A DNA stretch of 64,000 nucleotides from Citrobacter amalonaticus Y19 (lineage in GTDB: Bacteria; Pseudomonadota; Gammaproteobacteria; Enterobacterales; Enterobacteriaceae): the NCBI RefSeq assembly GCF_000981805.1, contig NZ_CP011132.1, positions 3,224,001 to 3,288,000 on the forward strand. The letters run 5' to 3'. The notes under the pieces were generated by a model. It saw only the letters and a program-made list of their open reading frames with translations. It made no database searches and was not told where the DNA came from. Numbering within the stretch: the first letter of the stretch is position 1; each line of letters begins with the position of its first letter. The position numbers were made by a program, and so were the translations under genes. Below are positions 18,052 through 26,749 of the stretch, piece after piece.

Positions 18052-18644
18052 TATTCATTCTCCTGTGAAAAATTCTGTGCCTGTGGTAACCCCTGCCAGC
18101 GACGCGCGTAGGGATGTTCCAGCGCAAACTGGTCCAGAACGCGGGCCACGATGTGTTGTGTAATATCATCAACGGTTTGGGGATGGTTGTAGAAAGCGGG
18201 CATCGGCGGCACCATCGCCACGCCCATGCGGGAAAGCGCGAGCATGTTTTCGAGATGAACCGTGCTGAGCGGCATTTCACGCGGCACCAGCACCAGTTTG
18301 CGCCCTTCTTTCAGCACCACGTCGGCGGCGCGTCCCACCAGGCCGTCGGCGTAACCGGCGCGAATCCCCGCCAACGTTTTCATGCTACAGGGGACAACGA
18401 TCATGCCGTCGGTGCGAAACGAACCTGACGAGATTGTCGCCGCCTGATCCGCCGGGCTGTGGCAAAAATCCGCCAGTCCGGCGACATCGCGCGCGCGGTA
18501 TGGCGTTTCCAGTTCAATGGTGGTTTTAGCCCACTTCGACATCACCAGATGCGTCTCCACATCCGGCATTTTCCGCAATGCCTGCAACAGCGCTACGCCC
18601 AGCGGCGCCCCCGTTGCCCCGGTCATCCCCACAATCAATCTCAT
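18051..18644 (-). CDS. vdcB: UbiX-like flavin prenyltransferase subunit B
   Basis: A 197-residue UbiX/Pad1-type flavin prenyltransferase supplying prenylated FMN to VdcC. The N-terminal flavin-binding GMTGATGAPLG and the SSGSFRTDGMIVVPCSMKTLA and LVLVPREMP motifs are intact. It is first in the operon; its promoter lies in the short divergent region shared with hosA, which carries a perfect palindrome 17 bases upstream of the ATG. This is a pathway-specific paralogue of housekeeping UbiX. Confidence 0.9.
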   Translation of the reverse strand: MRLIVGMTGATGAPLGVALLQALRKMPDVETHLVMSKWAKTTIELETPYRARDVAGLADFCHSPADQAATISSGSFRTDGMIVVPCSMKTLAGIRAGYADGLVGRAADVVLKEGRKLVLVPREMPLSTVHLENMLALSRMGVAMVPPMPAFYNHPQTVDDITQHIVARVLDQFALEHPYARRWQGLPQAQNFSQENE

Positions 18645-18660
18645 CCATCACTCCATAAAT

Positions 18661-18676
18661 TGTTCGTATACGAACA
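18661..18676. promoter_or_regulatory. Likely HosA operator between vdcB and hosA
   Basis: TGTTCGTATACGAACA is a perfect 16-base palindrome placed 17 bases before the vdcB start codon and about 140 bases before hosA. MarR-family dimers bind such sites, and HosA is known to repress the decarboxylase operon and to be released by 4-hydroxybenzoate. The position would block vdcBCD transcription or early elongation. The link to HosA is inferred from position, symmetry and the known family behaviour. Confidence 0.8.
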
Positions 18677-18816
18677 TTTTGTTTAAATTACCCCTGTGAA
18701 ACCGCGACGACAAGATCATCCGTTTTTTTTTCGCACGTATCGCTTAAGATTTCCTCATTAAAAAACGCGGCGTTACCCGTTATGATAAGAAATGCGATTT
18801 TTAGCCTGGAGTTTCC

Positions 18817-19224
18817 ATGGAGTTACGGAATAAAGCGTTTCACTTGTTACGCCAGTTGTTTCAGCAACATACGTCGCGTTGGCAGCACGCGTTAGCGGAT
18901 CTCACTAAACCGCAATACGCGGTAATGTGTGCCATTGCGGAACGTCCCGGCATTGAACAGGTTAATCTGATGGAGGCCGCCGTCAGTACCAAAGCGACGC
19001 TGGCGGAAATGCTAAGCCGGATGGAAAAACGCGGGCTGGTGAGACGTGAGAACGATCCGCTGGATAAACGTCGCCGCTTCGTTTATCTGACCACAGAGGG
19101 CGAAGCATTGCTGAAAGTATGCATGCCGTTGGGAAACCAGGTGGATGAGGAGTTTCTGGGACGGTTGAATGACGAGGAACGTGCGCAATTCGCCATGCTA
19201 ATCAAGAAAATGATGCCTGATTAA
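18817..19224 (+). CDS. hosA: MarR-family transcriptional regulator HosA
   Basis: A 135-residue MarR-type winged-helix regulator. The helix-turn-helix lies around residues 45-75 (IEQVNLMEAAVSTKATLAEMLSRM) and the wing around 76-95 (KRGLVRRENDPLDKRRRFVYLT). It closely follows the HosA sequence pattern. HosA represses the divergent hydroxyarylic acid decarboxylase operon and responds to 4-hydroxybenzoic acid in E. coli pathotypes. GGAG precedes the ATG. It is convergent with rpoS and separated from it by a bidirectional terminator. Confidence 0.88.
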   Translation: MELRNKAFHLLRQLFQQHTSRWQHALADLTKPQYAVMCAIAERPGIEQVNLMEAAVSTKATLAEMLSRMEKRGLVRRENDPLDKRRRFVYLTTEGEALLKVCMPLGNQVDEEFLGRLNDEERAQFAMLIKKMMPD

Positions 19225-19296
19225 CAAACCTGAGTACGTATGAAAATGCTCCCGTCTGCCTTCGCCCGCGAAACCACAGCAAAAAACCAGAAAGAA

Positions 19297-19325
19297 AAAG
19301 GCCAGCCTCAAAGAGACTGGCCTTT
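19297..19325. terminator. Bidirectional terminator between hosA and rpoS
   Basis: AAAGGCCAG (19297-19305) and CTGGCCTTT (19317-19325) form a nine-base-pair core stem. On the minus strand it is followed by a T-rich TTCTTTC and serves rpoS; on the plus strand TTTCTT follows and may serve hosA. Confidence 0.8.
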
Positions 19326-19341
19326 CTTGTTAGAACAGTAC

Positions 19342-20334
19342 TTACTCGCGGAACAGCGCTTCGATATTCAGCCCCTGAGTCTGCAGGATTTCACGCAGAC
19401 GACGCAGACCTTCAACCTGAATCTGACGAACACGTTCACGAGTCAGACCGATTTCACGGCCTACATCTTCCAGTGTCGCCGCTTCATAACCCAGCAGACC
19501 GAAACGACGTGCCAGCACTTCACGCTGTTTGGCGTTCAGTTCGAACAGCCATTTGACGATGCTCTGTTTCATATCGTCATCTTGCGTGGTGTCTTCCGGA
19601 CCGTTCTCTTTCTCATCGGCCAGGATGTCCAGCAACGCTTTTTCGGAATCGCCACCCAACGGGGTGTCTACCGAGGTAATGCGCTCGTTAAGACGAAGCA
19701 TACGGCTAACGTCATCAACCGGTTTATCCAGTTGCTCTGCAATTTCTTCCGCGCTGGGTTCGTGGTCCAGTTTATGGGACAACTCACGCGCGGTACGCAG
19801 ATAGACGTTCAGCTCTTTAACAATATGAATCGGCAGTCGAATGGTACGGGTTTGGTTCATGATAGCCCGTTCAATCGTCTGGCGAATCCACCAGGTTGCG
19901 TATGTTGAGAAGCGGAACCCGCGTTCCGGGTCAAACTTCTCGACGGCACGGATAAGCCCCAGATTGCCCTCTTCAATCAGATCCAGCAGTGCCAGACCTC
20001 GATTGCCATAACGGCGGGCAATTTTCACCACCAGACGCAGGTTACTTTCAATCATCCGACGGCGAGAGGCGACATCTCCACGCAGTGCGCGACGCGCAAA
20101 ATACACTTCTTCTTCGGCCGTTAACAGTGGTGAATAACCAATCTCACCAAGGTAAAGCTGAGTCGCGTCCAACACACGCTGTGTGGCCCCCTGCGATAAC
20201 AGCTCTTCTTCAGCCAAATCGTTATCACTGGGTTCCTCTTCAACTAAGGCTTTTTCGTCAAAAACCTCAACTCCGTTCTCATCAAACTCCGCATCTTCAT
20301 TTAAATCATGAACTTTCAGCGTATTCTGACTCAT
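19342..20334 (-). CDS. rpoS: RNA polymerase sigma factor RpoS (sigma-38)
   Basis: Stationary-phase and general stress sigma factor, 330 residues, full length. Region 1.2 (QLYLGEIGYSPLLTAEEEV), region 2 (LLDLIEEGNLGLIRAVEKF, then FRFSTYATWWIRQTIERAI) and region 4.2 (TLEDVGREIGLTRERVRQIQ) are intact with no truncation, worth noting because rpoS is often mutated in laboratory isolates. GGAGCCACCTT precedes the ATG. In relatives the main transcript starts inside nlpD, giving a long leader controlled by Hfq and small RNAs; the gene order nlpD-rpoS is preserved here. Confidence 0.98.
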   Translation of the reverse strand: MSQNTLKVHDLNEDAEFDENGVEVFDEKALVEEEPSDNDLAEEELLSQGATQRVLDATQLYLGEIGYSPLLTAEEEVYFARRALRGDVASRRRMIESNLRLVVKIARRYGNRGLALLDLIEEGNLGLIRAVEKFDPERGFRFSTYATWWIRQTIERAIMNQTRTIRLPIHIVKELNVYLRTARELSHKLDHEPSAEEIAEQLDKPVDDVSRMLRLNERITSVDTPLGGDSEKALLDILADEKENGPEDTTQDDDMKQSIVKWLFELNAKQREVLARRFGLLGYEAATLEDVGREIGLTRERVRQIQVEGLRRLREILQTQGLNIEALFRE

Positions 20335-20396
20335 AAGGTGGCTCCTACCCGTGATCCCTTGACGGAACTAGCAAGTGTCAGCCTGGTTCCGCCGCT

Positions 20397-21524
20397 TTAT
20401 CGCTGCGGTAAATAACGCAGCGGGTTTACGGATTTCCCCTTGTAACGAATTTCAAAATGCAAACGTGTAGAACTGGTTCCGGTGCTACCCATCGTCGCTA
20501 TTTTTTGTCCTGCCTTCACTTCTTGTTGTTCCCGGACCAGCATTGTATCGTTATGAGCGTAGGCACTCAGGTAATCATCGTTGTGTTTGATGATAATAAG
20601 ATTACCGTAACCGCGCAGTGCGTTACCGGCATAGACCACGCGCCCATCGGCGGTCGCGATAATAGCCTGTCCCTTACTGCCTGCAATGTCGATCCCTTTA
20701 TTGCCCCCTTCGGAAGCCCCAAAGTTTTCGATCACTTTGCCGTCAGTCGGCCAGCGCCATGCGGAGATTGGCGAACTGGTAGACGAACTGCTTGCTGTCG
20801 ATTCGGTTGCGCTAACTGCCGGAGCCGTTACAGGCGCTGTGACAACTGTCCCAGCAGGCTTGTTGTTCGGCAACATTTTGTTAGCACTTTGTTCACCTGA
20901 ATCCTCAGAATACGTAATTGTCGGTTTCGACGCAACAGCGGCGACGGAATTTTGTGCAGGTTTGGTCACAACTCCTTGCTCTGCTGCATCGGCCTGAGTA
21001 ATCGCATTACCGCCGGTAATTGGCGCGCCAGATGCATTGCCCACCTGCAGCGTTTGTCCGACGTTCAGGCCATACGGCGCCTGGACATTATTGCGCTGCG
21101 CCAGGTCACGGAAATCGTTCCCGGTTATCCAGGCGATGTAAAAAAGCGTGTCGCCTTTTTTAACGGTGTAGGTGCTGCCACCGTTGTAGCTGCCTTTCGG
21201 AATGTTCCCATACTGGCGGTTGTAGACAATACGTCCGTTTTCCATCTGCACAGGTTGCTCGGCTACCGGCTGAACGTGCGTCGGTTGCGTCGTTGGACGC
21301 TGCACCGGTTGAATTTGCGGTGTCTGCGGGGCGGACGACGACGTCCCCATCTTCGGTGGCGGCGTGATCAGCATACCGGAACTGGTATTCGCCGGGGCAT
21401 TACCATTGACTGAGCTTACCGGCGCAGGCGGATTCGATGAATTTGAACAACCCGCCAGCCATAGCGAAACCAGTGAAAGTGCCGCAATGCGGCTAACGGT
21501 GAATTTTGGGCTTCCCGCGCTCAT
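20397..21524 (-). CDS. nlpD: Murein hydrolase activator NlpD
   Basis: Outer-membrane lipoprotein of 375 residues that activates the amidase AmiC in cell division. Lipobox LAGC (Cys at about 26) follows a signal peptide; a Pro/Thr/Gln-rich linker precedes a LysM domain (YTVKKGDTLFYIAW, around 117-162), another variable linker and a C-terminal LytM/M23 domain. The M23 domain is catalytically dead as in the family: the zinc-ligand site reads GGNKGIDIAG without the usual His, so it activates rather than cleaves. It carries the major rpoS promoter in E. coli and Salmonella. Confidence 0.96.
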   Translation of the reverse strand: MSAGSPKFTVSRIAALSLVSLWLAGCSNSSNPPAPVSSVNGNAPANTSSGMLITPPPKMGTSSSAPQTPQIQPVQRPTTQPTHVQPVAEQPVQMENGRIVYNRQYGNIPKGSYNGGSTYTVKKGDTLFYIAWITGNDFRDLAQRNNVQAPYGLNVGQTLQVGNASGAPITGGNAITQADAAEQGVVTKPAQNSVAAVASKPTITYSEDSGEQSANKMLPNNKPAGTVVTAPVTAPAVSATESTASSSSTSSPISAWRWPTDGKVIENFGASEGGNKGIDIAGSKGQAIIATADGRVVYAGNALRGYGNLIIIKHNDDYLSAYAHNDTMLVREQQEVKAGQKIATMGSTGTSSTRLHFEIRYKGKSVNPLRYLPQR

Positions 21525-21662
21525 TTATCCCCCAGGAAAAATTGGTTAACAACCAGTGACGTATAATCGTGCAGACAGCAAATGGGCACTGGAAAATGTG
21601 ACCACGATACGCTGACCCGTTCCAAAAACTCCAGGAAAACTCCAGGTATTCGGAACCGCTTC

Positions 21663-22289
21663 TTACGCGAGCTCCCCTTTAACTAAGGGAACGAAACGTA
21701 CCGCCTCCACGGTGTCGATTATAAATTCGCCGCCCCGACGACGCACCCGTTTCAGAAACTGATGCTCATCACCCACGGGCAAGACGAGAATTCCGCCTTC
21801 ATCCAGTTGCGTCATCAACGCGGTCGGAATTTCCGGCGGAGCTGCCGTCACAATAATAGCGTCAAATGGCGCGCGTGCCTGCCAGCCTTGCCATCCATCA
21901 CCGTGACGGGTTGAAACATTATGTAAATCGAGCTGCTTCAGACGGCGACGCGCCTGCCATTGCAGCCCTTTAATGCGTTCGACTGAACAAACCTGCTGTA
22001 CCAGGTGCGCCAGTATCGCCGTCTGATACCCGGAACCGGTGCCAATTTCCAGCACCCGCGACTGCGGGGTCAGTTCGAGCAGTTCGGTCATTCGCGCCAC
22101 CATATACGGCTGCGAAATCGTCTGTCCCTGACCTATCGGCAACGCGATATTGTCCCAGGCCTTATGTTCAAACGCTTCGTCAATAAATTTCTCACGCGGC
22201 ACCGCGGCCAGGGCATTAAGCACCTGTTCATCGCGGATCCCCTGCGCGCGCAGTTGTTCAAGAAGCGTCTGTACGCGTCTGCTTACCAT
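21663..22289 (-). CDS. pcm: Protein-L-isoaspartate O-methyltransferase
   Basis: A 208-residue SAM-dependent methyltransferase that repairs isoaspartyl residues in aged proteins. SAM motif I VLEIGTGSGYQTAIL and the preceding PIGQGQTISQPYMVARM are diagnostic. It overlaps the end of surE by seven bases and belongs to the truD-surE-pcm-nlpD-rpoS stress-survival cluster. Confidence 0.97.
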   Translation of the reverse strand: MVSRRVQTLLEQLRAQGIRDEQVLNALAAVPREKFIDEAFEHKAWDNIALPIGQGQTISQPYMVARMTELLELTPQSRVLEIGTGSGYQTAILAHLVQQVCSVERIKGLQWQARRRLKQLDLHNVSTRHGDGWQGWQARAPFDAIIVTAAPPEIPTALMTQLDEGGILVLPVGDEHQFLKRVRRRGGEFIIDTVEAVRFVPLVKGELA

Positions 22290-23044
22290 TGCGTGCCAAC
22301 TCCCACGCTCTCTAACCAGTCGGAAACCACATCATGCGCGCTGTGTGCGGTTAAATCCACATGCAACGGCGTAATGGACACGTAACCTTCGTCCACTGCC
22401 GCAAAATCGGTATCAGGCCCGGCGTCGCATTTGTCGCCCGGTGGACCAATCCAGTACAGCGTGTTACCGCGAGGATCTTCCTGCGGGATCACTTTGTCCG
22501 CTGGATGACGACTGCCGCAGCGCGTCACGCGGATGCCTTTGATCTGCTCCAGCGGTAAATCGGGCACGTTGATGTTGAGGATCCGCCCGGTACGCAGCGG
22601 TTCCCGACGCAGTGCGCGTAAGATTCGACAGGTGATGACCGCCGCGGTCTCGTAATGCTGATGCCCGTCTAACGATACGGCGAGCGCAGGAAAGCCGAGA
22701 TGACGCCCTTCCATCGCCGCCGCGACGGTACCGGAATAGATAACGTCGTCCCCCAGGTTGGGGCCGGCGTTAATTCCTGAGACCACAATGTCCGGACGCG
22801 GGCGCATGAGCGCATTAACGCCCAGATAAACACAGTCGGTGGGCGTCCCCATCTGCACGGCAATATCGCCGTTCTCAAAGGTAAACGTCCGGAGAGAAGA
22901 TTCAAGCGTCAGCGAGTTTGACGCGCCACTGCGGTTGCGATCCGGGGCGACGACCTGTACGTCAGCAAACTCCCGCAGGGCTTTCGCCAGCGTTTGTATA
23001 CCGGGCGCGTGGACCCCATCATCGTTACTCAGCAATATGCGCAT
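22283..23044 (-). CDS. surE: 5'/3'-nucleotidase and exopolyphosphatase SurE
   Basis: A 253-residue metal-dependent survival nucleotidase. The N-terminal metal site LLSNDDGVHAPG has the conserved Asp pair, and NRSGASNSLT and SGINAGPNLGDDVIYSGTVAAA are family motifs. Start 23044 (MRILLSNDD) is preferred to the ATG two codons upstream because it gives the known 253-residue length. It overlaps truD by 20 bases. Confidence 0.96.
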   Translation of the reverse strand: MRILLSNDDGVHAPGIQTLAKALREFADVQVVAPDRNRSGASNSLTLESSLRTFTFENGDIAVQMGTPTDCVYLGVNALMRPRPDIVVSGINAGPNLGDDVIYSGTVAAAMEGRHLGFPALAVSLDGHQHYETAAVITCRILRALRREPLRTGRILNINVPDLPLEQIKGIRVTRCGSRHPADKVIPQEDPRGNTLYWIGPPGDKCDAGPDTDFAAVDEGYVSITPLHVDLTAHSAHDVVSDWLESVGVGTQW

Positions 23045-24074
23045 AATCACCCATTGTGTTGATCAGTTCCCTCACAACGCTGGTGGCGAAGCTCCCCGCG
23101 GGCAGCCAAAAACGTAACTCAACGGTGACATCATCCCACCAGTTCCAGCTTAATTGCTGCGGATAGAGCAGCATCGCTCTTCGCGAGGCCTCGACTTTTT
23201 CGCGCAGCAACAGTGATTGCAACGCGTGCTCTTCGGCAATCGCGGACTGTTCAAACGCCAGCGCATCCCGCTGGGTTCCCCACTCGCCGCTGCCGGGAAG
23301 CGAAGCCGTCACCATCAGTTCTTTTTCATCGACACGACGCTGTAATTCCGCCAGTTCTTCTTGTGTGGCGACAAACCAGCTTCCGCGTCCCGCTAATTGT
23401 AGCGCATCGCCGTCAACAACTTGATTAAAGTCTGTTTTTTTCAGACGCTCGCTGACAATTTGATTAAACAACGCACTGCGGGCCGCCGACAACCAAAAAC
23501 TGCGTTTATTGCGATCCCGCACAGGCGTATCGCTTTGCGCCCAGCGCAGCGCGCCTTGCAGATTGCTGCCGCCAATACCAAAACGCTGCGCGCCAAAATA
23601 GTTCGGTACGCCGCCGGTGTTTATCGCCTGTAGACGGGATTCTACCTCATCACGTTGGCTGACTTCGCGCAGCACCAGCGTGAACGCATTGCCCTTCAGC
23701 GCGCCTAAACGTAGCTTACGTTTGTGACGCGCATATTCCAGCACCTTGCAGCCTTCAAGCTGGAAGGCGCTCAGATCGGGCATTTCTTTGCCCGGTACGC
23801 GCGCGCACAGCCACTGTTCAGTGACCGCATGCTTATCCTTTTGCCCGGCAAAGCTCACCTCACGGGCATGTATTTTCAGAAATTTCGCCAGCGCGTCGGC
23901 GACAAAACGGGTGTTGCAGCCGTTTTTGAGAATACGCACCAGAATGTGTTCACCTTCGCCATCCGGTTCGAAACCTAAATCTTCGACCACCACAAAATCT
24001 TCCGGACTGGCTTTCAGCAACCCGGCGCTTTGCGGTTTTCCGTGGAGATAGGTGAGATTTTCAAACTCTGTCAT
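23025..24074 (-). CDS. truD: tRNA pseudouridine(13) synthase TruD
   Basis: A 349-residue pseudouridine synthase modifying U13 of tRNA-Glu. The catalytic Asp lies in FAGQKDKHAVTEQW near residue 80, and NYFGAQRFG is the second family motif. The start overlaps the end of ispF by four bases, and the gene continues the ftsB-ispD-ispF-truD-surE-pcm series. Confidence 0.96.
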   Translation of the reverse strand: MTEFENLTYLHGKPQSAGLLKASPEDFVVVEDLGFEPDGEGEHILVRILKNGCNTRFVADALAKFLKIHAREVSFAGQKDKHAVTEQWLCARVPGKEMPDLSAFQLEGCKVLEYARHKRKLRLGALKGNAFTLVLREVSQRDEVESRLQAINTGGVPNYFGAQRFGIGGSNLQGALRWAQSDTPVRDRNKRSFWLSAARSALFNQIVSERLKKTDFNQVVDGDALQLAGRGSWFVATQEELAELQRRVDEKELMVTASLPGSGEWGTQRDALAFEQSAIAEEHALQSLLLREKVEASRRAMLLYPQQLSWNWWDDVTVELRFWLPAGSFATSVVRELINTMGDYAHIAE

Positions 24075-24550
24075 TTCGCGGCCTTAATGAGTAACGCCAC
24101 CGCTTCGCAGGCAATCCCTTCCCCACGCCCGGTAAAACCGAGTTTTTCCGTGGTGGTTGCTTTCACGTTCACATCGTCCATGTGACAACCGAGGTCTTCA
24201 GCAATAAACACGCGCATTTGCGGGATGTGCGGCAGCATCTTCGGCGCCTGCGCAATAATGGTCACGTCGACATTGCCCAGAGTGTAGCCTTTGGCCTGGA
24301 TCCGACGCCAGGCTTCACGCAGCAACTCGCGACTGTCCGCGCCTTTAAACGCCGGGTCGGTATCCGGAAACAGCTTGCCAATGTCACCCAGCGCCGCCGC
24401 GCCAAGCAGCGCGTCGGTGAGCGCATGCAGCGCAACATCACCATCAGAATGCGCCAGCAGCCCCTTTTCATACGGGATGCGCACACCACCAATGATAATT
24501 GGGCCTTCACCGCCAAAGGCGTGTACATCAAAACCGTGTCCAATTCGCAT
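24071..24550 (-). CDS. ispF: 2-C-methyl-D-erythritol 2,4-cyclodiphosphate synthase IspF
   Basis: A 159-residue enzyme of the MEP isoprenoid pathway that cyclises CDP-ME-2-phosphate to MEcPP with release of CMP. The metal ligands GFDVHAF and HSDGDVALHALTDALLGA are intact. The start codon overlaps the ispD stop by one base, so the two consecutive MEP enzymes are probably translationally coupled. Confidence 0.97.
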   Translation of the reverse strand: MRIGHGFDVHAFGGEGPIIIGGVRIPYEKGLLAHSDGDVALHALTDALLGAAALGDIGKLFPDTDPAFKGADSRELLREAWRRIQAKGYTLGNVDVTIIAQAPKMLPHIPQMRVFIAEDLGCHMDDVNVKATTTEKLGFTGRGEGIACEAVALLIKAAK

Positions 24551-25260
24551 TATGCATCCTCCAGATGGATTGTTCGGGTCAGATAAAATTCAGCCAGCGC
24601 TAAATCTTCCGGACGGGTCACTTTGATGTTATCAGCTCGTCCTTCAACAAGCTGTGGATGGAAGCCGCAATATTCCAGCGCCGACGCTTCATCGGTGATG
24701 GTCGCGCCTTCATTCAGCGCACGCGTCAGACAGTCATGCAGCAGTTCACGAGGGAAAAATTGCGGCGTCAGTGCGTGCCATAAATCGTTACGTTCAACCG
24801 TATGGGCGATGGCCGTTTTGCCCGGCTCCGCGCGTTTCATGGTATCGCGCACCGGTGCGGCGAGGATCCCGCCGGTGCGACTGGTTTCGCTAAGCGCCAG
24901 CAGGCGCGCTAAATCATCCTGATGCAGGCAGGGACGCGCCGCATCATGCACCAGCACCCATTGGGCATTTCCGGCGGCCTGTAATCCGGCCAGCACAGAG
25001 TCTGCCCGCTCATTTCCCCCGTCCACGACGGTAATTTGCGGATGCTGCGCCAGAGGAAGTTGAGCAAAGCGGCTGTCGCCAGGGCTGATCGCGATGATCA
25101 CGCGGGTCACCCGGGGATGCGCCAGTAGCGCAGAGACCGAGTGTTCGAGAATGGTTTTATTGCCGACTGAGAGGTATTGCTTCGGACATTCCGTTTGCAT
25201 ACGGCGGCCAAATCCGGCCGCCGGCACCACGGCGCAAACATCCAAAAAAGTGGCTGCCAT
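24550..25260 (-). CDS. ispD: 2-C-methyl-D-erythritol 4-phosphate cytidylyltransferase IspD
   Basis: A 236-residue nucleotidyltransferase coupling MEP to CTP in the isoprenoid pathway. The nucleotide-binding loop VVPAAGFGRRM and the VLVHDAARPCL motif are clear. It follows ftsB after an 18-base gap, the standard enteric arrangement. Confidence 0.97.
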   Translation of the reverse strand: MAATFLDVCAVVPAAGFGRRMQTECPKQYLSVGNKTILEHSVSALLAHPRVTRVIIAISPGDSRFAQLPLAQHPQITVVDGGNERADSVLAGLQAAGNAQWVLVHDAARPCLHQDDLARLLALSETSRTGGILAAPVRDTMKRAEPGKTAIAHTVERNDLWHALTPQFFPRELLHDCLTRALNEGATITDEASALEYCGFHPQLVEGRADNIKVTRPEDLALAEFYLTRTIHLEDA

Positions 25261-25278
25261 GTGATTTCCTGGGCTGGT

Positions 25279-25590
25279 TTAACGAGTATTTTGCCCCGCA
25301 GTTTGCGCGCGTTTAGACGCGTCGGGCACCAGACGATAAAACGTTTCGCCCGGCTTAGTCATGCTGAGTTCGTTGCGTGCACGCTCCTCGATAGCCTCCT
25401 GACCGCCATTGAGATCGTCAATTTCGGCAAAGAGCTGATCGTTACGTGCTTTAAGTTTGGCGTTTGTCGCCTGCTGCGCCATCACGTCATCATTGACGCG
25501 ACTGTAATCATGTATGCCGTTCTTACCGAACCACAGCGAATACTGTAGCCAGACCAGTAAAGCCAGCAACAGCAGCGTTAGTTTACCCAT
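25279..25590 (-). CDS. ftsB: Cell division protein FtsB
   Basis: A 103-residue bitopic membrane protein of the FtsQLB divisome complex. A short cytoplasmic tip (MGK) precedes a membrane segment (LTLLLLALLVWLQYSLWF), then a leucine-zipper-type coiled coil (about 30-70) and a periplasmic tail that contacts FtsQ. Its promoter would lie in the 180 bases towards ygbE. Confidence 0.95.
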   Translation of the reverse strand: MGKLTLLLLALLVWLQYSLWFGKNGIHDYSRVNDDVMAQQATNAKLKARNDQLFAEIDDLNGGQEAIEERARNELSMTKPGETFYRLVPDASKRAQTAGQNTR

Positions 25591-25773
25591 CCTGCCCCCT
25601 GAAAAACGGCATCATCCTCCCATACTTCCACAAACGACACGACGTTTGCGGACGGGAAAGCCGCAACAACGCGGGCAAATGTACCACAATTGCCCTTTAT
25701 AACGTATACCCAGAACCCTGAGAACATCATCTCATTGTTAGTTACGGTTTGAATTATGGACAGCGGTCGCGCT

Positions 25774-26097
25774 TTAGCCCAGCAGCCACATAAACAGCGC
25801 GCCGAACATCGCGCAAACGGTCAGCAGGGTTGCGACAATGCTGTAGCGCAATTTTCCCTTGAGCAGGGAATGCAGCGCGATACCCACGACAACGGCAACG
25901 GGCATCAACGCCAGGAAGAAAGGCCAGGTGTAAATGAAGAAAAACAATGTGTTAGGGCCATACACCAGAAAGGGGATCCCCAACGCCAGCAGCCATGATA
26001 CGAAACCCACCACGGCGCCCGGCAGCGACCAGGTGGTTTCGTCATCAGTAGCAAACGCGTCTGTCGTTGTGAGTGTGATGTTCTGGCTATCGCGCAT
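25774..26097 (-). CDS. ygbE: DUF3561 inner membrane protein YgbE
   Basis: A 107-residue membrane protein of unknown function (DUF3561). Three hydrophobic stretches are visible (AVVGFVSWLLALGIPFLV, FFFIYTWPFFLALMPVAVVV, VATLLTVCAMFGALFMWLL). Start 26097 (MRDSQNITLTTTD) is preferred to the ATG 12 codons upstream because it matches the known family start. It lies 46 bases downstream of cysC on the same strand and may share sulfur-starvation transcription. Confidence 0.88.
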   Translation of the reverse strand: MRDSQNITLTTTDAFATDDETTWSLPGAVVGFVSWLLALGIPFLVYGPNTLFFFIYTWPFFLALMPVAVVVGIALHSLLKGKLRYSIVATLLTVCAMFGALFMWLLG

Positions 26098-26143
26098 ATT
26101 GAATCCTGTAACCTTGACTGACTGTACACACAAGTCAGGTGTC

Positions 26144-26749
26144 TCAGGATCTGATAATATCGCTCTGTCTGAGCAGGTCTAATAATTGGGCGACCAAATT
26201 TGTTACTAATTGTTCGCCATGAAGATGAACTTCAGGCGATTCAGGCGCTTCGTATACAGAATCAATTCCGGTGAAATTGCGCAACTCGCCGGCGCGCGCT
26301 TTTTTGTATAACCCTTTTGGATCGCGGGCTTCGCAGATTTCCAGCGGTGTATCCACGAACACTTCAATGAAGCGTCCCTCACCGACGCGCTCACGCACTA
26401 TCTGCCGCTCCGCGCGGTACGGAGAAATAAACGCCGTCAGTACCACCAGCCCGGCATCCGCCATCAGGTTTGCCACTTCGCCCACGCGACGAATGTTCTC
26501 TTTACGATCGACGTCGCTAAACCCCAGATCGCTGCACAGGCCGTGGCGAACATTATCGCCATCCAGCAAGTAGGTACTGACGCCCACTTGATGCAACGCC
26601 TCTTCCAGCGCTCCGGCAATCGACGATTTACCGGACCCCGACAGCCCGGTAAACCACAGCACAGCACCACGATGACCGTGATGTTGCTCGCGCTGTTGCG
26701 GCGTGACGGGATGAGCATGCCAGACGACGTTTTCGTCATGCAGCGCCAT
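26144..26749 (-). CDS. cysC: Adenylyl-sulfate kinase CysC
   Basis: APS kinase, 201 residues, converts adenosine 5'-phosphosulfate to PAPS. The P-loop GLSGSGKSS (about residues 34-42) and the FISPYRAERQ motif with the family's phosphorylated Ser are present. It is third gene of cysDNC; its start touches the cysN stop, indicating coupled translation. Confidence 0.97.
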   Translation of the reverse strand: MALHDENVVWHAHPVTPQQREQHHGHRGAVLWFTGLSGSGKSSIAGALEEALHQVGVSTYLLDGDNVRHGLCSDLGFSDVDRKENIRRVGEVANLMADAGLVVLTAFISPYRAERQIVRERVGEGRFIEVFVDTPLEICEARDPKGLYKKARAGELRNFTGIDSVYEAPESPEVHLHGEQLVTNLVAQLLDLLRQSDIIRS

